Positions 34,472 to 46,809 of a DNA stretch of 64,000 nt are shown here, in pieces. Positions within the stretch are counted from its first letter, which is position 1, and every line of letters begins with the position of its first letter. The position numbers were made by a program, and so were the translations under genes. The stretch spans positions 124,001-188,000 of the forward strand of contig JASJOG010000156.1 in the NCBI GenBank assembly GCA_030142905.1, given 5' to 3'. This DNA is from Heliopora coerulea (taxonomy: Eukaryota > Cnidaria > Anthozoa > Scleralcyonacea > Helioporidae). The notes under the pieces were generated by a model. That model was not told the origin of the DNA, did not search any database, and saw only the letters and a list, made by a program, of their open reading frames with translations.

Positions 34472-37400
34472 TCAATGATATGAAGGGTAGAACTCCAAAG
34501 AGGTCATTGTCGGCGAACGAGATTTTGCCCGAAGACGCAAAGCGTCCATTGCTCTACTCTCTGTTTCCGCTGCTGGACAATGGCTTTGGTACGGCCACAG
34601 AGGAGCCCCGTGTACTGCTGGCGTCATATACGCTGTAGGAGCCAGTAGACTTGGTGGACCACTAACCGACAAACCGTTGGGTACACTAAGGAAGTAATTC
34701 GCCGGCGAATACGAGAGACTGGGTCTGGGAGCAATAGGAAGTTGAATTCCTTTCTCCGCTTCCAAACGAACTTTCTTTGTTTGCGTGCGAGCAGGATTTT
34801 GTGCCTTCCGCCATTTTGCCCGACGATTCTGAAACCAAACCTTTGCAGATAAGAGAAACAAAACATTTAAGTAACAAACCAAAAGATTAGATAAATATTT
34901 AACTTAGCACGCAAGTGTCGGGCCGGGTCGATCTCGAACACGAGAGGTTTTGACAACTGTTGTGATGTTAATGAATAATTTAGTATTATAAAGAAGAATA
35001 TAATGGGATTTGAAATTAATTGGGGATGGAGTTTTCACTTACTGTGGAAGCAAACACAACTGAATAAAAATGCTTGGCAATTTAAGCATAAACAAGGGTT
35101 TTTGTTACTTGTTTAATTATTAAATGTCTGCTGATAAGACCATCAGCTGTTTTATTCATACGTTTCATTGTTCAACGTTGACGAATGTTTTTCAATGTTA
35201 CCCTGAAATTTTAAGAATATCAGCAAAGATTGAATTTCGAACGTTGTTTTAACGGATATAGTTATTACAATTATGACTATTTACTGTGAAATAAAATGGA
35301 ATAAAAAAAATATTAATTAGCGACGAAGTCTCGTTCTTCTCCTGAAGTATATAGTCTTAATTGAAGAACGACTTTTAAATAGATTTTCAGGGATAGAAGA
35401 TTCTATAACTACACGCCCCCATAAAGCACGTACAACATTGAATTCTTTTGTGATAAATCCTTAACTCCGTATATTATCCGACGGAAAAGCACATTTTTAA
35501 AATTATGAAGTTTGTTGCCCAGACAATTCCACACTGTTTTCGATTTTTTCATCTTCAGATTTTGTGCTCGAATAATTTGTTCAGATAAACTAATGAGCAA
35601 GGGGGGAAATGTCTAATGAAAGGATGATTTTTATTTGAAGTAAACGATGAAGTATTTTGTGGTAAAACGGCTTATGATAAAAAGAAATCGAATGTTAAAA
35701 TAAATTTTCTTTAGTAAAATATATGCCTATAATGTGATTAAATGAGGTAGAGTTCTTATTCTTGAGCTTTTAACTAAATTGGAATTTACATATTCTCGTA
35801 GTTATTTTCGGCTCACTGGGGGTCAAAGTATCTCTGTTACCCATATAAAATCGCGGCTTGTATTTATGGATCATCTGAGCGTTGTCTAGTAGTTACTAAA
35901 AACTATACCAAGAAATTAGATAGGGAAACAAAGACAAGCTGAGAAGCGGTAGACTGTGTAGAGGCAAGGTATAACGAACAAGAGAGACAGTTTAACTCCA
36001 TAATAGAGGTTGAATCACTCATTTCAAAATAATCTTGGCCGAGCACGCATGCAGGGTGAATTGAATTGAATTAACAGTCATGATGTGCGAGATTTTCTGG
36101 TGGTTGGTAGATTAACGTACTGCTGACTGCACCACGCCGATCGATTAAGCCCACAATTTAACATAAGATGTCTTGTTTTATTTATACAACTTCTTAGAAT
36201 ACCGTTTTTTGGCCGTTTTTCAGACTGCTGTCGTATTTCATGTTTGTCGTAACAGAATTCATGGACGGTTTCCATCAGAGTCGATAACGTTACTCATCAT
36301 TGTCACCGGCTGTGCATGCAGTTTATTTAATGTCAAATGTAAAAATGGTGCCGCTAGATGGCATATGACTTCAAATCATTTCCAATCCCGTCCTTTCTTT
36401 TCTGGAAATAATAATGGTATTTTAATGTTCCTCGTGTTTGAACTTTTTACTCTTTACCACAGGCGACGTCCAGATAACATGTACTGAAGTCAACTTTTTT
36501 TCAATTCATATGAACTCGATTGATTTTTAAAGATTCCACAATCAAGTAGCACTTTAGTCTGCCTTGTTTGTAAATTTTATCGGCATTGTCAGTGCTCGTA
36601 TAGCACTGATCCTGTGACTCCGAGAACTGAAATGGAGAGACTGATATCTCAAGCTAAAGCATAAGATGTTCTCTTAAGTCAATTTCTTAGTACTAGGCAA
36701 TTTTCAATCTTTAGGTCAGAAAATTTTTTCCAGCGTTTCTGTTGCAACAAGGAGAGAGTATTTTTTACTTTAAGTAACATATTTGTAAAGGTTCGGTTCT
36801 GAGACTTACGCTTGGTGCACTGCCCCTGCATGATTAATTAAAATGAAATTTTCATCAAACCTACTTGTATTCTAGCTTCGCTGATGTTTATTTTCGCCGC
36901 CAGTTCTTCCCTCAAGGCAATATCAGGGTAGTGTTTCTTTTCGAAGACTTTTTCAAGCTCTTCCAGCTGACTTTTCGTAAAAGTCGTTCGATTTCGTCGC
37001 TGCTTTCGGCGAATGGCAGGATTGTCATCCCCCAAACACGGTGAATCTTGGTAAGGCCGATACAAGACTCTTGTTAAATGTTCTGAAAAGAAAGGAAGCC
37101 ACGAAAAATTAGTAGAAAAGGAAGAAACTGAAAAAAAAAAGTCGTTAAGTGTTGAAACCTAGGTTCAGTAAAATATGCATCCTGGTGTGTAGATTTTCGC
37201 TTTCCACGTTAAATAAACAGAAAAAGAAAACGTTTTTCAAAGCTATAAGGTCTTGGTTCAAACTTGATACTAGTATCTTAAGTTCCTTTAATAGTTAAAC
37301 ATCAGTTAAACAAAATAAACGAGAAACTAACAGTTTTGTAAAAAAAAAAAACACAGTAAGTTTGTAAAAAGTTTTGATTCTTACGTGATGCAGGAACAGG

Positions 37401-37478
37401 ATCAATGCTCAACATTTCGCCAATGTAATGAGGTTGTGGCTTTGACATGGTGAGTGAGTTCAAGCTTGATGGCAACAT
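34472..37478 (-). CDS. PRD-class (paired-like, Q50) homeobox transcription factor with OAR tail
   Basis: Three exons in coding order: 37385-37478, 36865-37082, 34472-34840. Introns are GT-AG; total 681 nt, 226 aa. The homeodomain is residues 59-118, starting [20 protein letters not shown], with the recognition helix split by an intron exactly between positions 46 and 47 (ARIQ | [12 protein letters not shown]). This is a classical PRD-class intron site. Position 50 is Gln. There is no room for a paired domain upstream (58 residues), so this is a PRD-like gene. The C-terminal stretch at about 199-214 ([16 protein letters not shown]) resembles the OAR motif of Alx/Arx/Rax/Prrx proteins. The homeodomain mixes Alx-like ([17 protein letters not shown]) and Rax-like (FEK.HYPD, REELA.K.N) features, so the subfamily cannot be fixed by eye. 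A nuclear developmental regulator is expected. Confidence 0.95.
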
Positions 37479-37604
37479 AATCTCGACTTATTGAAGCCCT
37501 AGTTCTACCTCCTGAAAAAAATCGAAATAAAGTGCGACGTTTTTTTGCTTTGATATTTCTCGGGCTCCTCGACAATAAGAACTCTTGTTACTGGAGCGCA
37601 CTTT

Positions 37605-37612
37605 CTTATATA
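37605..37612 (-). promoter_or_regulatory. TATA box of the homeobox gene
   Basis: TATATAAG on the minus strand, about 127 bp upstream of the start codon at 37478. Transcription would be expected to start about 30 bp downstream, giving a 5' UTR of roughly 100 nt. No other strong TATA-like element lies closer. Confidence 0.55.
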
Positions 37613-40600
37613 GAACATGCGCACGCAGTTAATCAGTCAGTGCAGGTGCACAGCCAAATCGGCCGAAGTCCCCTATCGCTGCAATTGTTGCACCATTTAA
37701 CACCAGCCATCGACTGTAAATACGGACAATGACAATTTCATTAAAAAACAAACCCATACAGAGCATTTTAGCTAATGACCTGGGCCAAACACCTGCCACA
37801 GACGAGTCGATGAGGTTAGTTCTTCATTCAAGAAAGGTTCCGGTTTACATTAAGAGTGCGATGAACAAATATCGAGTGAAGATAAGTGCAAAGTCATTCA
37901 AATTATTCTTTGTATACGCGACTTTTACAATCATTGGTTACGAATAAAGCTTGCCCTAATGCGCGCGTCCGTTGTAATTTTTGTCAGATTATTCTGCGGC
38001 CGTTTTAACCTGAATACCACAAGATTGTACATAAATACAAGCTCTTACAAATAAACTTGGTGATAACTGAAAGCGACGACAAAACTAAACAAATAGCACT
38101 ATTTTTTAAACCATTCTTGCTGTGTAATAAGGTGAGTTTATCCTCTCCACCAAGTCGAGACGTGTAAATCTCGTGTACGCAACGCAGTGGGAAGGACGAA
38201 TAAATTTTGTTAAAATGATCACTAAGGATCTTTAAAGAGATATTCAATAAAGAAAAAAAATTTATTTGATAGGCGACTTCGATTCAAGGTCGTTGTAAAA
38301 GGAAGCACGAATGTCATATTTAGTGATATAAGGCTAGATCGTTCAAGTTAAAAGAACATCAGTTAAAATGGAGTGTTCACAGAAGGTATACGATACCAAG
38401 GAAGGAAATGTTTCAACAGTTTGTTTTAAATTGACAGGTTTATTCTTTCCTACATTAAAAATCCGGCTAAAGTACTACACTTATTGCATGGTAAAAGTTT
38501 TATTTCCAATGGCCGAAAGATGGAGATTCGAGTTTTTCAAAAAGGCATCGGTGATTGCTGATTATAAAATCATATATGACAATTAGCTACTGTGTTCGTC
38601 TTTGTACAATCCATGACAGATGTTTTCTTTACCCTTCGACTGTCCATGTATATTAAAGGTGTACTCACTGCACGTATATCATTAGAATTCACCACTGAAA
38701 TCCCCCCTTGCTGAACAAAAAAAAAAATTTTTAAATATAAGGTCGCACATAATTAGTGTGTAGGAACGTTGGATTTCCTGGAGCTGATTTGTAGTAAGTT
38801 TTTTGTCGTCGACAGTTCAGACCAGTTAGCTATGATTTAAGTTATCATGGAGCGATATCAGTTAAGAATTCGACAGGTCGCGGGGATATAACTTATTGCA
38901 GGAAACAGAAGGAAAGAAGGAGGGAATGACAGAGAGACAGAGACAGAGACAGAGAAAGAGGGAGATAAAGTAAGAGAAGTAGGAGGGAGGCAAGAGAGAC
39001 CGCGAGAGAGAAACAATTACAATGTTTACTGTCGTTTTATAGAATCCAATATTTTCTGAGAACAAAAACAACATCATAGCACAATTTTAGAAGGAATTTT
39101 TTGTTAATTTTTCCAACTAACTCCTATGCAAGTTCCACGTATTCGGGTTGTTAGTGAAGGATGTTTAAATGTCACAAAAAAATAACTTGGGTTTCTAAGA
39201 TCAGGGAACGGGTTATTAACATTGTACTCGGTGAATATGGTCTGTATGCGCTGATTATAATTTCTTAGCAAAGTAAATAAAATTGTAATTATTGGTATCC
39301 AGAGGTGAGACGGCTTTATTTCAGCGTCTTTTAGATTTCATCTGCCCGCAATTTAGTTGCTCGTAAGCGAAAACAAGTTAGTGAATGACGCAGAACGTCA
39401 CGCACCTATTGGTAAACGTCTTAACTTAATTTGTTCGGTGAAAAGAGTTTATGAATTTCGGTGATTAGTTTGGTGAAACATCAGATATTTCAATAACGCT
39501 TAAAATCATTTACGCGAGACCGGTGTTTTCTCAAATTCTTGGATCACTGCAATAGCCCAACCTAAAACAATCATTAAAGTTTGCGATAGCCTGCTGTTCA
39601 ACCGACCGAATGACTCCTAACCTGAAAAGAAGGCTTGACTTGGATTCATAACATAAATAAGACAGCCGAATACCTTTGTAAGTCATGCTGAAACTGAAGA
39701 CGTTGTTGTCAACTTTTCAGTCACCCATTATGTCTTAAATAGAATATTTTTCTGCACGTTGTTTTGATTAAAATATTCACACCCACATATATTGCATTTG
39801 AATCTTCGATGATATTGATGTCTATATTAAAAAATTTAAGTGCATTCATTTAGTTAAGGCTATATGTAGTTTGTAATCAAACTGATTCTTTTGAGCATAA
39901 GAAATCTAATAAAATGAACCGGCAATTTGACAAAGATTTGGCAAACCGAAGCAACTGGAGATTTCGTCGTGATAAAAAGAATATCGAACCAGTAGTTCAT
40001 ATTTGAAGTCCAAAAATCAAATGCATTTATGTTTTAAAACAAACTCCAACCTACAGAAAATTTCCTGCGCAACGTTCGTAACCAAAAACTGGTTTGGCAA
40101 ACGAATAAGCCGAACGAATTAATAAACGGAAGTTTTTCTATTTTTTATTTTAAATGAGAAATTAATTGATGTAGAAATTGTAAGCAATATACAACAGCCT
40201 GTTAAATGAGTGACTGCCTTTGTAAGCCGACAAAATTGAAAAAAAAAATATGGCAAATATGTTATAAGAAGGATATAAGTTGGTGGATAAAGTATGGAGC
40301 TTTCCAACGAATTACCCTGTCACTTTGCACGATTTTGTTCACAAAGATTGTAGCATAAACAAAAAGTAAGAGGTGACTGGACATGAAACCGTGATGAAAG
40401 TTTTCATCTTTGGTTACACAGCGCCGTTAGTACGTTTTGCGTCGTGGAACGCATTAAACGGCAGTCAAGAAAGTTCTGATTAATAATTGAGATTGATTAT
40501 CACTCCTTTTGGTGAACCGCATTGTAAAAAAGTAGTATTTTTAGAGCCCTGAGTTATTGGTTAATGCATTGAAAGGGCAACATATGTTTTTTGGGGTAAC

Positions 40601-43600
40601 TAATTGTTTTTTTAATGTAAATCAGGAGAAGGACAAGTGTCGCATTGGGGATATGTCGAACAGGACGAAGTTACCAGAAGAACTAGAAAATTGATTTGAT
40701 TAAATTTTTTCAGTCCTTGAGGTTTCGTCTTGCATTACATTTTCGGTGTAAAAGATATAAATGAACCAAGCTTGAAGTACTTTATCGAGACGTTGACAAG
40801 CCGGCTGAAGTGTTCAATAATTCCACCAAGTCTGAGTGGCAAGGTTTAGACTGTTTTTGTAAATCTATGGTTACACCCACAGGCATACTTAAAGTGAAAA
40901 TTTATCTGTGGCTATAAGCTTATAAATATCAAGAAGTTATGCAGTTGTAACCTGTATCGAGAGAAATCGGTCCAATGCCTCCATTAGAACTTAGGGACTC
41001 CATACCGAAACAAGGCTACGTAAGGAAGTCATCTCTTAGGGTGGATGAATGATTAAGGTGAATAAGTAAGGCCGTAATGCTGATGAGTATGTGATTTATA
41101 GGTGATCCGGCGGAAATGTGTTTGAAACGACGAGCTAAGCCTAAAATCATTCCAGATTTCGATCTTGTTAACTCTTACATTCATGTTGCATAAACCTTCG
41201 ATTGATACAATGACAAGTCGTGTACTTATGACAAACTTACAGGAATTTATACAAACGCATAACAGAGGTATCGTCGGAGATGTGGCAGCACGAGCTGTTT
41301 CCAGAAAAATATACGTAATTAATCAAGCTTTCATGGAATTTCTCCAGTAAACCATTAAATTCATTCCAATGGCTCCATCACCATGGTATTCACCGGGCTG
41401 CGTGACTGTTGTGTTGGAGATAGGTGTCCATCACGAAGCCACGGTACCACAAGACAAAACATATGTATGTTTTGCACTATGACTATCGCATCTGGATTAG
41501 CTGTCGATGACTTGTCACGACTCTCCGACAAACTAAATTGGTAATAAAAGAGAGTAAATACAAAATAGCAAGACGTTAGGACTCGCTCAAGGTAAAGGAA
41601 TATGTAATTTCAATCAAAATTCTAATAGTTAGAAAGTCGTTTGTAGGAAATTGTTCTGGCCAATTCTAATGATATTCTCGTGAATGTACCAGCATGTTTC
41701 TGGCCCACGACAGAAGAAAGTATTTTCTGGTGGCTTTATTTTTTTTACTAAGGCTTCCTATTAGTAAATCATAAGTCACGGATTCGAATTGCATTCTGAC
41801 TGCTAGGTTGAGTTTCGTCTTCTTACAACCCTCAGACATGACTTTTTTTCACTCCAAGTAGCGCCGACAGCGTTAATCTTTTACCACAACTGCTATTCAC
41901 AACTTATTGTGACTAATATTGAAAAACTGATGCATTAAAAAATCTAACCTGTAATCTTTCAGAGAAAGTAATTAAGCCGTCAGTAGGAGGTTTCTCGTGC
42001 AGCAATTTGGACAAAATTGGGACTAGGTTACCTTTGTAAGGTAGGTGAAACATCGAACAAGATTAGTTTGTAAAGTCACCTGATATAAGTGATCAGTGAG
42101 CCTTCAGGCCAAATTCTAACATTCACGAACTTCACACTTAATTTCAGGCAAAGCCCTTGCTAAATGAATCAGTTACTGGCTCCGCGATGTCTTGTCGCGT
42201 GTGTACTCATAGTTTAAGTATTTATGCAAACATCTCTGGGAATTATCGTCTAATTTAAAACTTGCCGAATATTGAAACAAGTTGTCTTTTTCAGCTGCGA
42301 AGAATGCAGAGAAAACTTCTTGCATTGATTATTCATTTTCTTGGAAAAGTAACCACGGTTTGAACAGGCTGAAATACTTTAATGTCCTAGACCTACTCGC
42401 AGATACAGGGTTCTGGAAACCGATCCGGTTGATCAGTTTTCAACCCCACAATTCCAGCCAAATATTGAAACGAAAAATATTAATCCAGACCTTGGTATTG
42501 CAATTTGTATGATTTTCTTACGATATACGTACTGTTGGTTGATTAAACTGCTGTTTTCGTGACGAAACCCTCCCAGAAGCCAATTCTGGGGAGAAGGTTA
42601 AAGCAACAAAAATATTGGTGACGATTTGTGAAACGAAGATCACTTCTATTCATACTACAACTTAAAATTATCAGGTTTTATGAACCAAATATTGGTGAAA
42701 GTGATCACCACGAGACCTAAAAATCAATCAACTTCTACAATACTTTAGTCCTTGCATCTCCTCCAATTTAAGTTTAATCAGAGACAGTTTCGATAAAATT
42801 ATAAAGCTGACTTACAAAGCTTAGGAGACTGGATTTATGCTTTTTACCCAAATTATTCTCAACAGCACAATGCGAATTAAGTTTAAAAACCATTTTTGCT
42901 TTGTTTTTCATTTTTCAAAAAGCATTAAATTGAATTCATGGGCGGGCTGTCCTATCAAGATAATGATTGTTATTAATTTGTACATTTTGATCAGTCAACC
43001 GCAATTATTAGTGTGAAGTTGTCAGCGACATGATCGAGCTGTCAGCGTTATGAGGGAGGAACATGGAGCAAGGGATGAACAAGTAATTAATGTTGACTGA
43101 CTAAAGCAGACTGGGCAAGCAGAATGCCGTTAACAAGTACAACTTCTGTTGGTCTTACTTATTAAAGCATACCTCCGAGAATTATCCGTAATGGAGGTAG
43201 TGAGTGATTTTGAAAAAACATAATGAATGGACATTTTACTAAACTTAAAGAATGAATATTTTCTTAAAACCTTTCGAAAAAAACCCAGCCAGTTCAATTT
43301 CCTCAGAAGATTCTGTACTTTGCCGGTTGATGTGGTCGTCCTTACTATCAAAATCGCTCGTAATTATAGTCTTGATTGTCAAAAGCCCCGCTCAATTTTT
43401 AATAAATTGTACAAACGACACTAGTAATTCAGACCAGAGTAACAGCTGGTTTTTTTTTCAATTTCTGGATTACTATTTAATTAGCATCCTCTTGATCTCT
43501 CGATGAATTTGAACAATTGAAAGACAATTATGTGCCTATTTACTTGATTTTCTTGACTTTGGCCGCTGCTGAGCTATAGTTATCTATTAAAGTTACAGTT

Positions 43601-44500
43601 TCAATTACATGCAGCCATGGAAGACCATTGGCAATGATAGCGCAGGTAAGTAGCGTAGGAAGTGGAGGGGCCACGGAGGCCGTGCGCCCCCCACATTGTA
43701 TTTAGGGGGGGCCACCATATCGTTCGTTCCCCCCTAAAAACAGATATGGTAATAGTGTACAAAGTGTTTTTAAATTTTTCTCCGTCACACGCACTTGCAT
43801 TTCAAAATTAAAATTAAAAAATGTTTAAAAATCTGATCTACTGTACATAGTATTAACAATGATTGATACTTTATTATACTTTAGAGCTATCCGCATATGT
43901 CGTTAACACTCAGATAAACGTATGGCCATTTTTAGTATCGTTCAAATTAAAGGTTAAAAAAACCACAACATTTTATGATTGTGAAACGAAAACTCCACAA
44001 TTACCCAAATCTGCCGAACTCAACTGAAAAATCTTGACTCGAGCGGGATTTGAACTCGCACCTGAAGTTTTCGTAATTTTAAAATACACACAAAACATGT
44101 CTTTAAAAGATAGAAATGAGTTTAAGAATTTTAGATATATTTCAAGAAAGTCAAACCGATGTTTCAGGTTATATATTTTCATGAACATGAATTATCAAAC
44201 TGACTAGAAACCTTAGTAAAACGGTCTCGAAAAATTACTTGAGGAAACTTACTTCGTGTGCGTCCTATTTTTACTGCCAGTTTACCATCTTTAGACAATT
44301 TAGGACAGTTGTTAGGCCACACGCCAATAATGATTCCCTTTAAACACCCGAATATTTAAAACTGGTCCAGTTAGTAATATTTCTTCTGTGCACTTTTTCC
44401 ATAGCTGTGAATGTTTTCGAAGCCAAACCAACAAAAACTGAAGATTAAAGTCGTGTAAGGGACTGGAACTGATGTACAAGACCGCGAAGAGGACTGAAAC
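37613..44500. other. 7-kb gene-poor interval upstream of the homeobox gene
   Basis: No exon series or domain was found; frames are under about 80 codons. A purine-rich GAGACAGAGACAGAG tract spans 38925-39010. Around 43648-43735 is a GGGG/CCCC-rich remnant that looks like a degraded MITE end. At 44036-44065 the reverse strand carries GAGTTCAAATCC, a B-box-like motif, but no full tRNA fold. The interval may contain regulatory DNA. Confidence 0.4.
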
Positions 44501-44521
44501 TGACGTACAAAATTTCACTCC

Positions 44522-44885
44522 ATGGGCGGCCATCTTGGCTTCACTTTTTGCTCGAACAAACGACTAATAAATTTCAAATATGGAGATCGAGTTGACTGTA
44601 TCAACCATTCAACTCTTGTCCTGGAAACCCTGGAGCACATGAAAGAAAGTAAAATGAAGTATTTGAGAGAAAAGGCTTGTGGAAAATGTGACGTGAACAA
44701 ATTCTTGGATCATGTACATTACAAGACAACGAAACAAGACTGAGATGCCAAGTCACTGAAAGTTACTTTAACAAAAGTAAAGATCCTGACGACATACTTC
44801 AACCCTGCCAACGTTAGTCTTAAGAAGAAATCAAGTCAAAGATATCCAGAAAGTAAGTTGCATTTTCCATTTTAAACCTATTGCA
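44522..44885 (+). pseudogene. Decayed exon unit U1 (YLxxKAxGK family)
   Basis: An open frame from 44522 to 44743 ends in MKYLREKACGKCDVNKFLDH. It is followed by a closely conserved stretch ending AGCCAGAAA or ATCCAGAAA with a GTAAGT donor (44850-44856). The same ordered sequence recurs at 46235-46509 and, more weakly, at 56.7-57.6 kb and 59.1 kb. In-frame stops and indels differ among the copies, so they look like duplicated, degenerating exons of one plus-strand gene. I do not recognise the protein. This copy continues uninterrupted through CCTCCAAGTTTAGAGCAC into AATTATGGCTCCAAAATT, the site disrupted by the transposon in the next copy. Confidence 0.4.
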
Positions 44886-45744
44886 ATTTTCCCTCCAAGT
44901 TTAGAGCACGTTTTTAAATAATTATGGCTCCAAAATTATTAGTTTATAAGTTAAAAGGAAAAAAAAAAAGCTGTCTTCTTTTTTTACTTTCTTATGAATA
45001 AAAATAATTATCATAACTGAGAAAAGGGGAGGAAAAAATACCAGGGTAATTGAACATTGTCATTAATTTTTTTGCTACTGAATTTTGATTGAAAATGAGC
45101 GATATCTTCTTGTTTTCAAGCCTTTCCTTAGAAGCATCTGCTTGCTTCAGAAGTAGATTTTTTAATTTTATTTACTTATCAATGTCCGTGACAATAAAAT
45201 TTCCGTTTCGGTGACACAATGAACAGAGAGATGCTGTTGCAATCAAGATTTTCACATCAAAAATGAATGCAAGAAGAAGGAAAGCCCCCACGCCTTTGAA
45301 CACAAACCCCTCAGGCTTTATCAGAATGTGCAACAACTACCTATATGGTAGCTTCTTTACTGTCCTGTGAGTAAAAATTGTGCCAATTGACTCAGCACCT
45401 TAAGGAACTTCCCAAGTTGGAGTATTTTGCACAGCTGTGGAAATAATGAAACTTCACAGTTGGATATCATTAAGAATTTGCTTCACAAGAGATAAGAATT
45501 GATTGACATTAACTGCAGTGATGATAACCTGTTGAAGTATTTGATCAAAACTCCAAATTTAATGTGCTTTTGAAGGCCAGAAATGACATTGGTAAAAAGT
45601 TCCATTATATTTTGAAAGTCATCACTGTATGATTGCTTTAAGATATAGCAAATAGAGAGAATTTGATGCATTGATTTTTAATCCTGGTATTGTCCAACAT
45701 AATACTAAAAATCTAGATCAAATTTAGTGCATTTTGTTGCAGAA

Positions 45745-45747
<3 letters not shown>

Positions 45748-45799
<52 letters not shown>
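45748..45799. repeat. (TA)n microsatellite
   Basis: About 26 uninterrupted TA dinucleotides. Confidence 0.95.
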
Positions 45800-45802
<3 letters not shown>

Positions 45803-45817
45803 CAATGATGTATATCA

Positions 45818-45915
45818 GTTGCCTGTTGATCGCCTGATGATCGCCTCAGTTGCCTGTTCAGTTGCCTGATGTTCAGTTGCCTCAAGTTCAGTTGCCTGAT
45901 GATCGCCTGAGAGCG
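45818..45915. repeat. Degenerate short tandem repeat (CAGTTGCCTGATGATCGCC)
   Basis: CAGTTGCCTG and GATGATCGCC units recur in irregular order about eight times. It lies just downstream of the (TA)n tract and has no open frame of note. Confidence 0.75.
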
Positions 45916-46234
45916 TGAAACTCAGAGTAGTGACAGCAAAATTTTTGTCTTTCGTATTTACTTATATATATATATATGTATGTATTATTTTAATATGCAT
46001 AAAATAATTAAAAAGAATAAAATGAAGAAGCCACAATCATTGCAGAAAATGTTGGGACAACTTGCTTTTTGCATCAGATTAACTGCCCATCTCCCCCTTT
46101 TCAATGTTGGTTTCACTGATTTTACTGTTTCAATGTTAGTTTGATGATTTTACTGTTCCCTTCCTTTGAAATGTATAGAAATCACAAGATTTGAAGATGA
46201 CAAAATAAAGAATTTGCAACAGAAACCATGTTGA

Positions 46235-46509
46235 AAATGTGACCTAGAACAAAGTCTTGGGACTCATAAAAGACTGCAAAAAGAAGTATATGAGACAAAA
46301 GGCTTGTGGGAAATGTGACATGAAAAAATTCTTGGAACATGTACAACACAATGGAAAAAGGCTGAGGTGCCAAGTCACTGAAAATTACAGTAACAAAAGT
46401 AAAAGTGCTGGTGGTGTACTTAAATCCTGTTAAGAAGAAATCAAATCAAAGATAGCCAGAAAGTAAGTAACATTTTCCATATTAACCTGTTGCAATCTTT
46501 CCTCCAAGT
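46235..46509 (+). pseudogene. Decayed exon unit U2, left part, split by transposon
   Basis: This copy of U1 reads KKYMRQKACGKCDMKKFLEH, then a segment matching U1 up to CCAGAAA|GTAAGT and the downstream intronic sequence CCTCCAAGTT. There the homology is cut by the transposon at 46514-51010 and resumes at 51011 (AGCATC...AATAACTATGGCTCCAAAATT). Stops at several positions indicate decay. Confidence 0.45.
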
Positions 46510-46513
46510 TTAA
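46510..46513. repeat. Left TTAA target-site duplication
   Basis: TTAA immediately before the AGGGCATATGAAGCG terminus; it is repeated at 51011-51014 after the other terminus. Confidence 0.9.
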
Positions 46514-46636
46514 AGGGCATATGAAGCGTAAATTTTGTTTTTAACTTTTCCATCCTTTCTAGAACATCAAAACGCGCTCTTTTCAATGAACAACTTAGTT
46601 TTTTAATTTAACTTTGTTAAAGTGTTCAATTTTGCT
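46514..46636. repeat. Left terminal inverted repeat of the Kolobok-type element
   Basis: It matches the reverse complement of 50889-51010 with few differences. Shared blocks include AGGGCATATGAAGCGTAAAT, TTTCTAGAAC, TCAAAACGCGCT, TTCAATGAACAACTTAG and GTTCAATTTTGCT. Confidence 0.95.
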
Positions 46637-46809
46637 GCCAAATGTTGCTTCTTACCATGTTTGCGCCCAACTTGTAAAAAGAGTCTGGGTCAAAGTGATG
46701 ACGTAGAAAGTTGTACTCCATAACACATGCTTGACTTATTTGATTAACATCGATTAACAAGTTGTGCGCTAATTTTAGTTTTTTGGGGTTTTTCTGAGTT
46801 GTCAAAAAA

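Noticed and set aside
44030..44070. Possible tRNA gene on the minus strand (GAGTTCAAATCC B box)
   Set aside because: No matching A box, anticodon stem or acceptor pairing can be drawn; at most a tRNA-derived repeat fragment.
44522..44900. Resemblance of the RLRCQVT-type reading of U1/U2 to SURF2
   Set aside because: The similarity is limited to a few spaced residues, and that reading frame is not conserved among all copies. The alternative frame and a splice donor (AAG|GTGAGA in U3/U4) explain the stretch as well.
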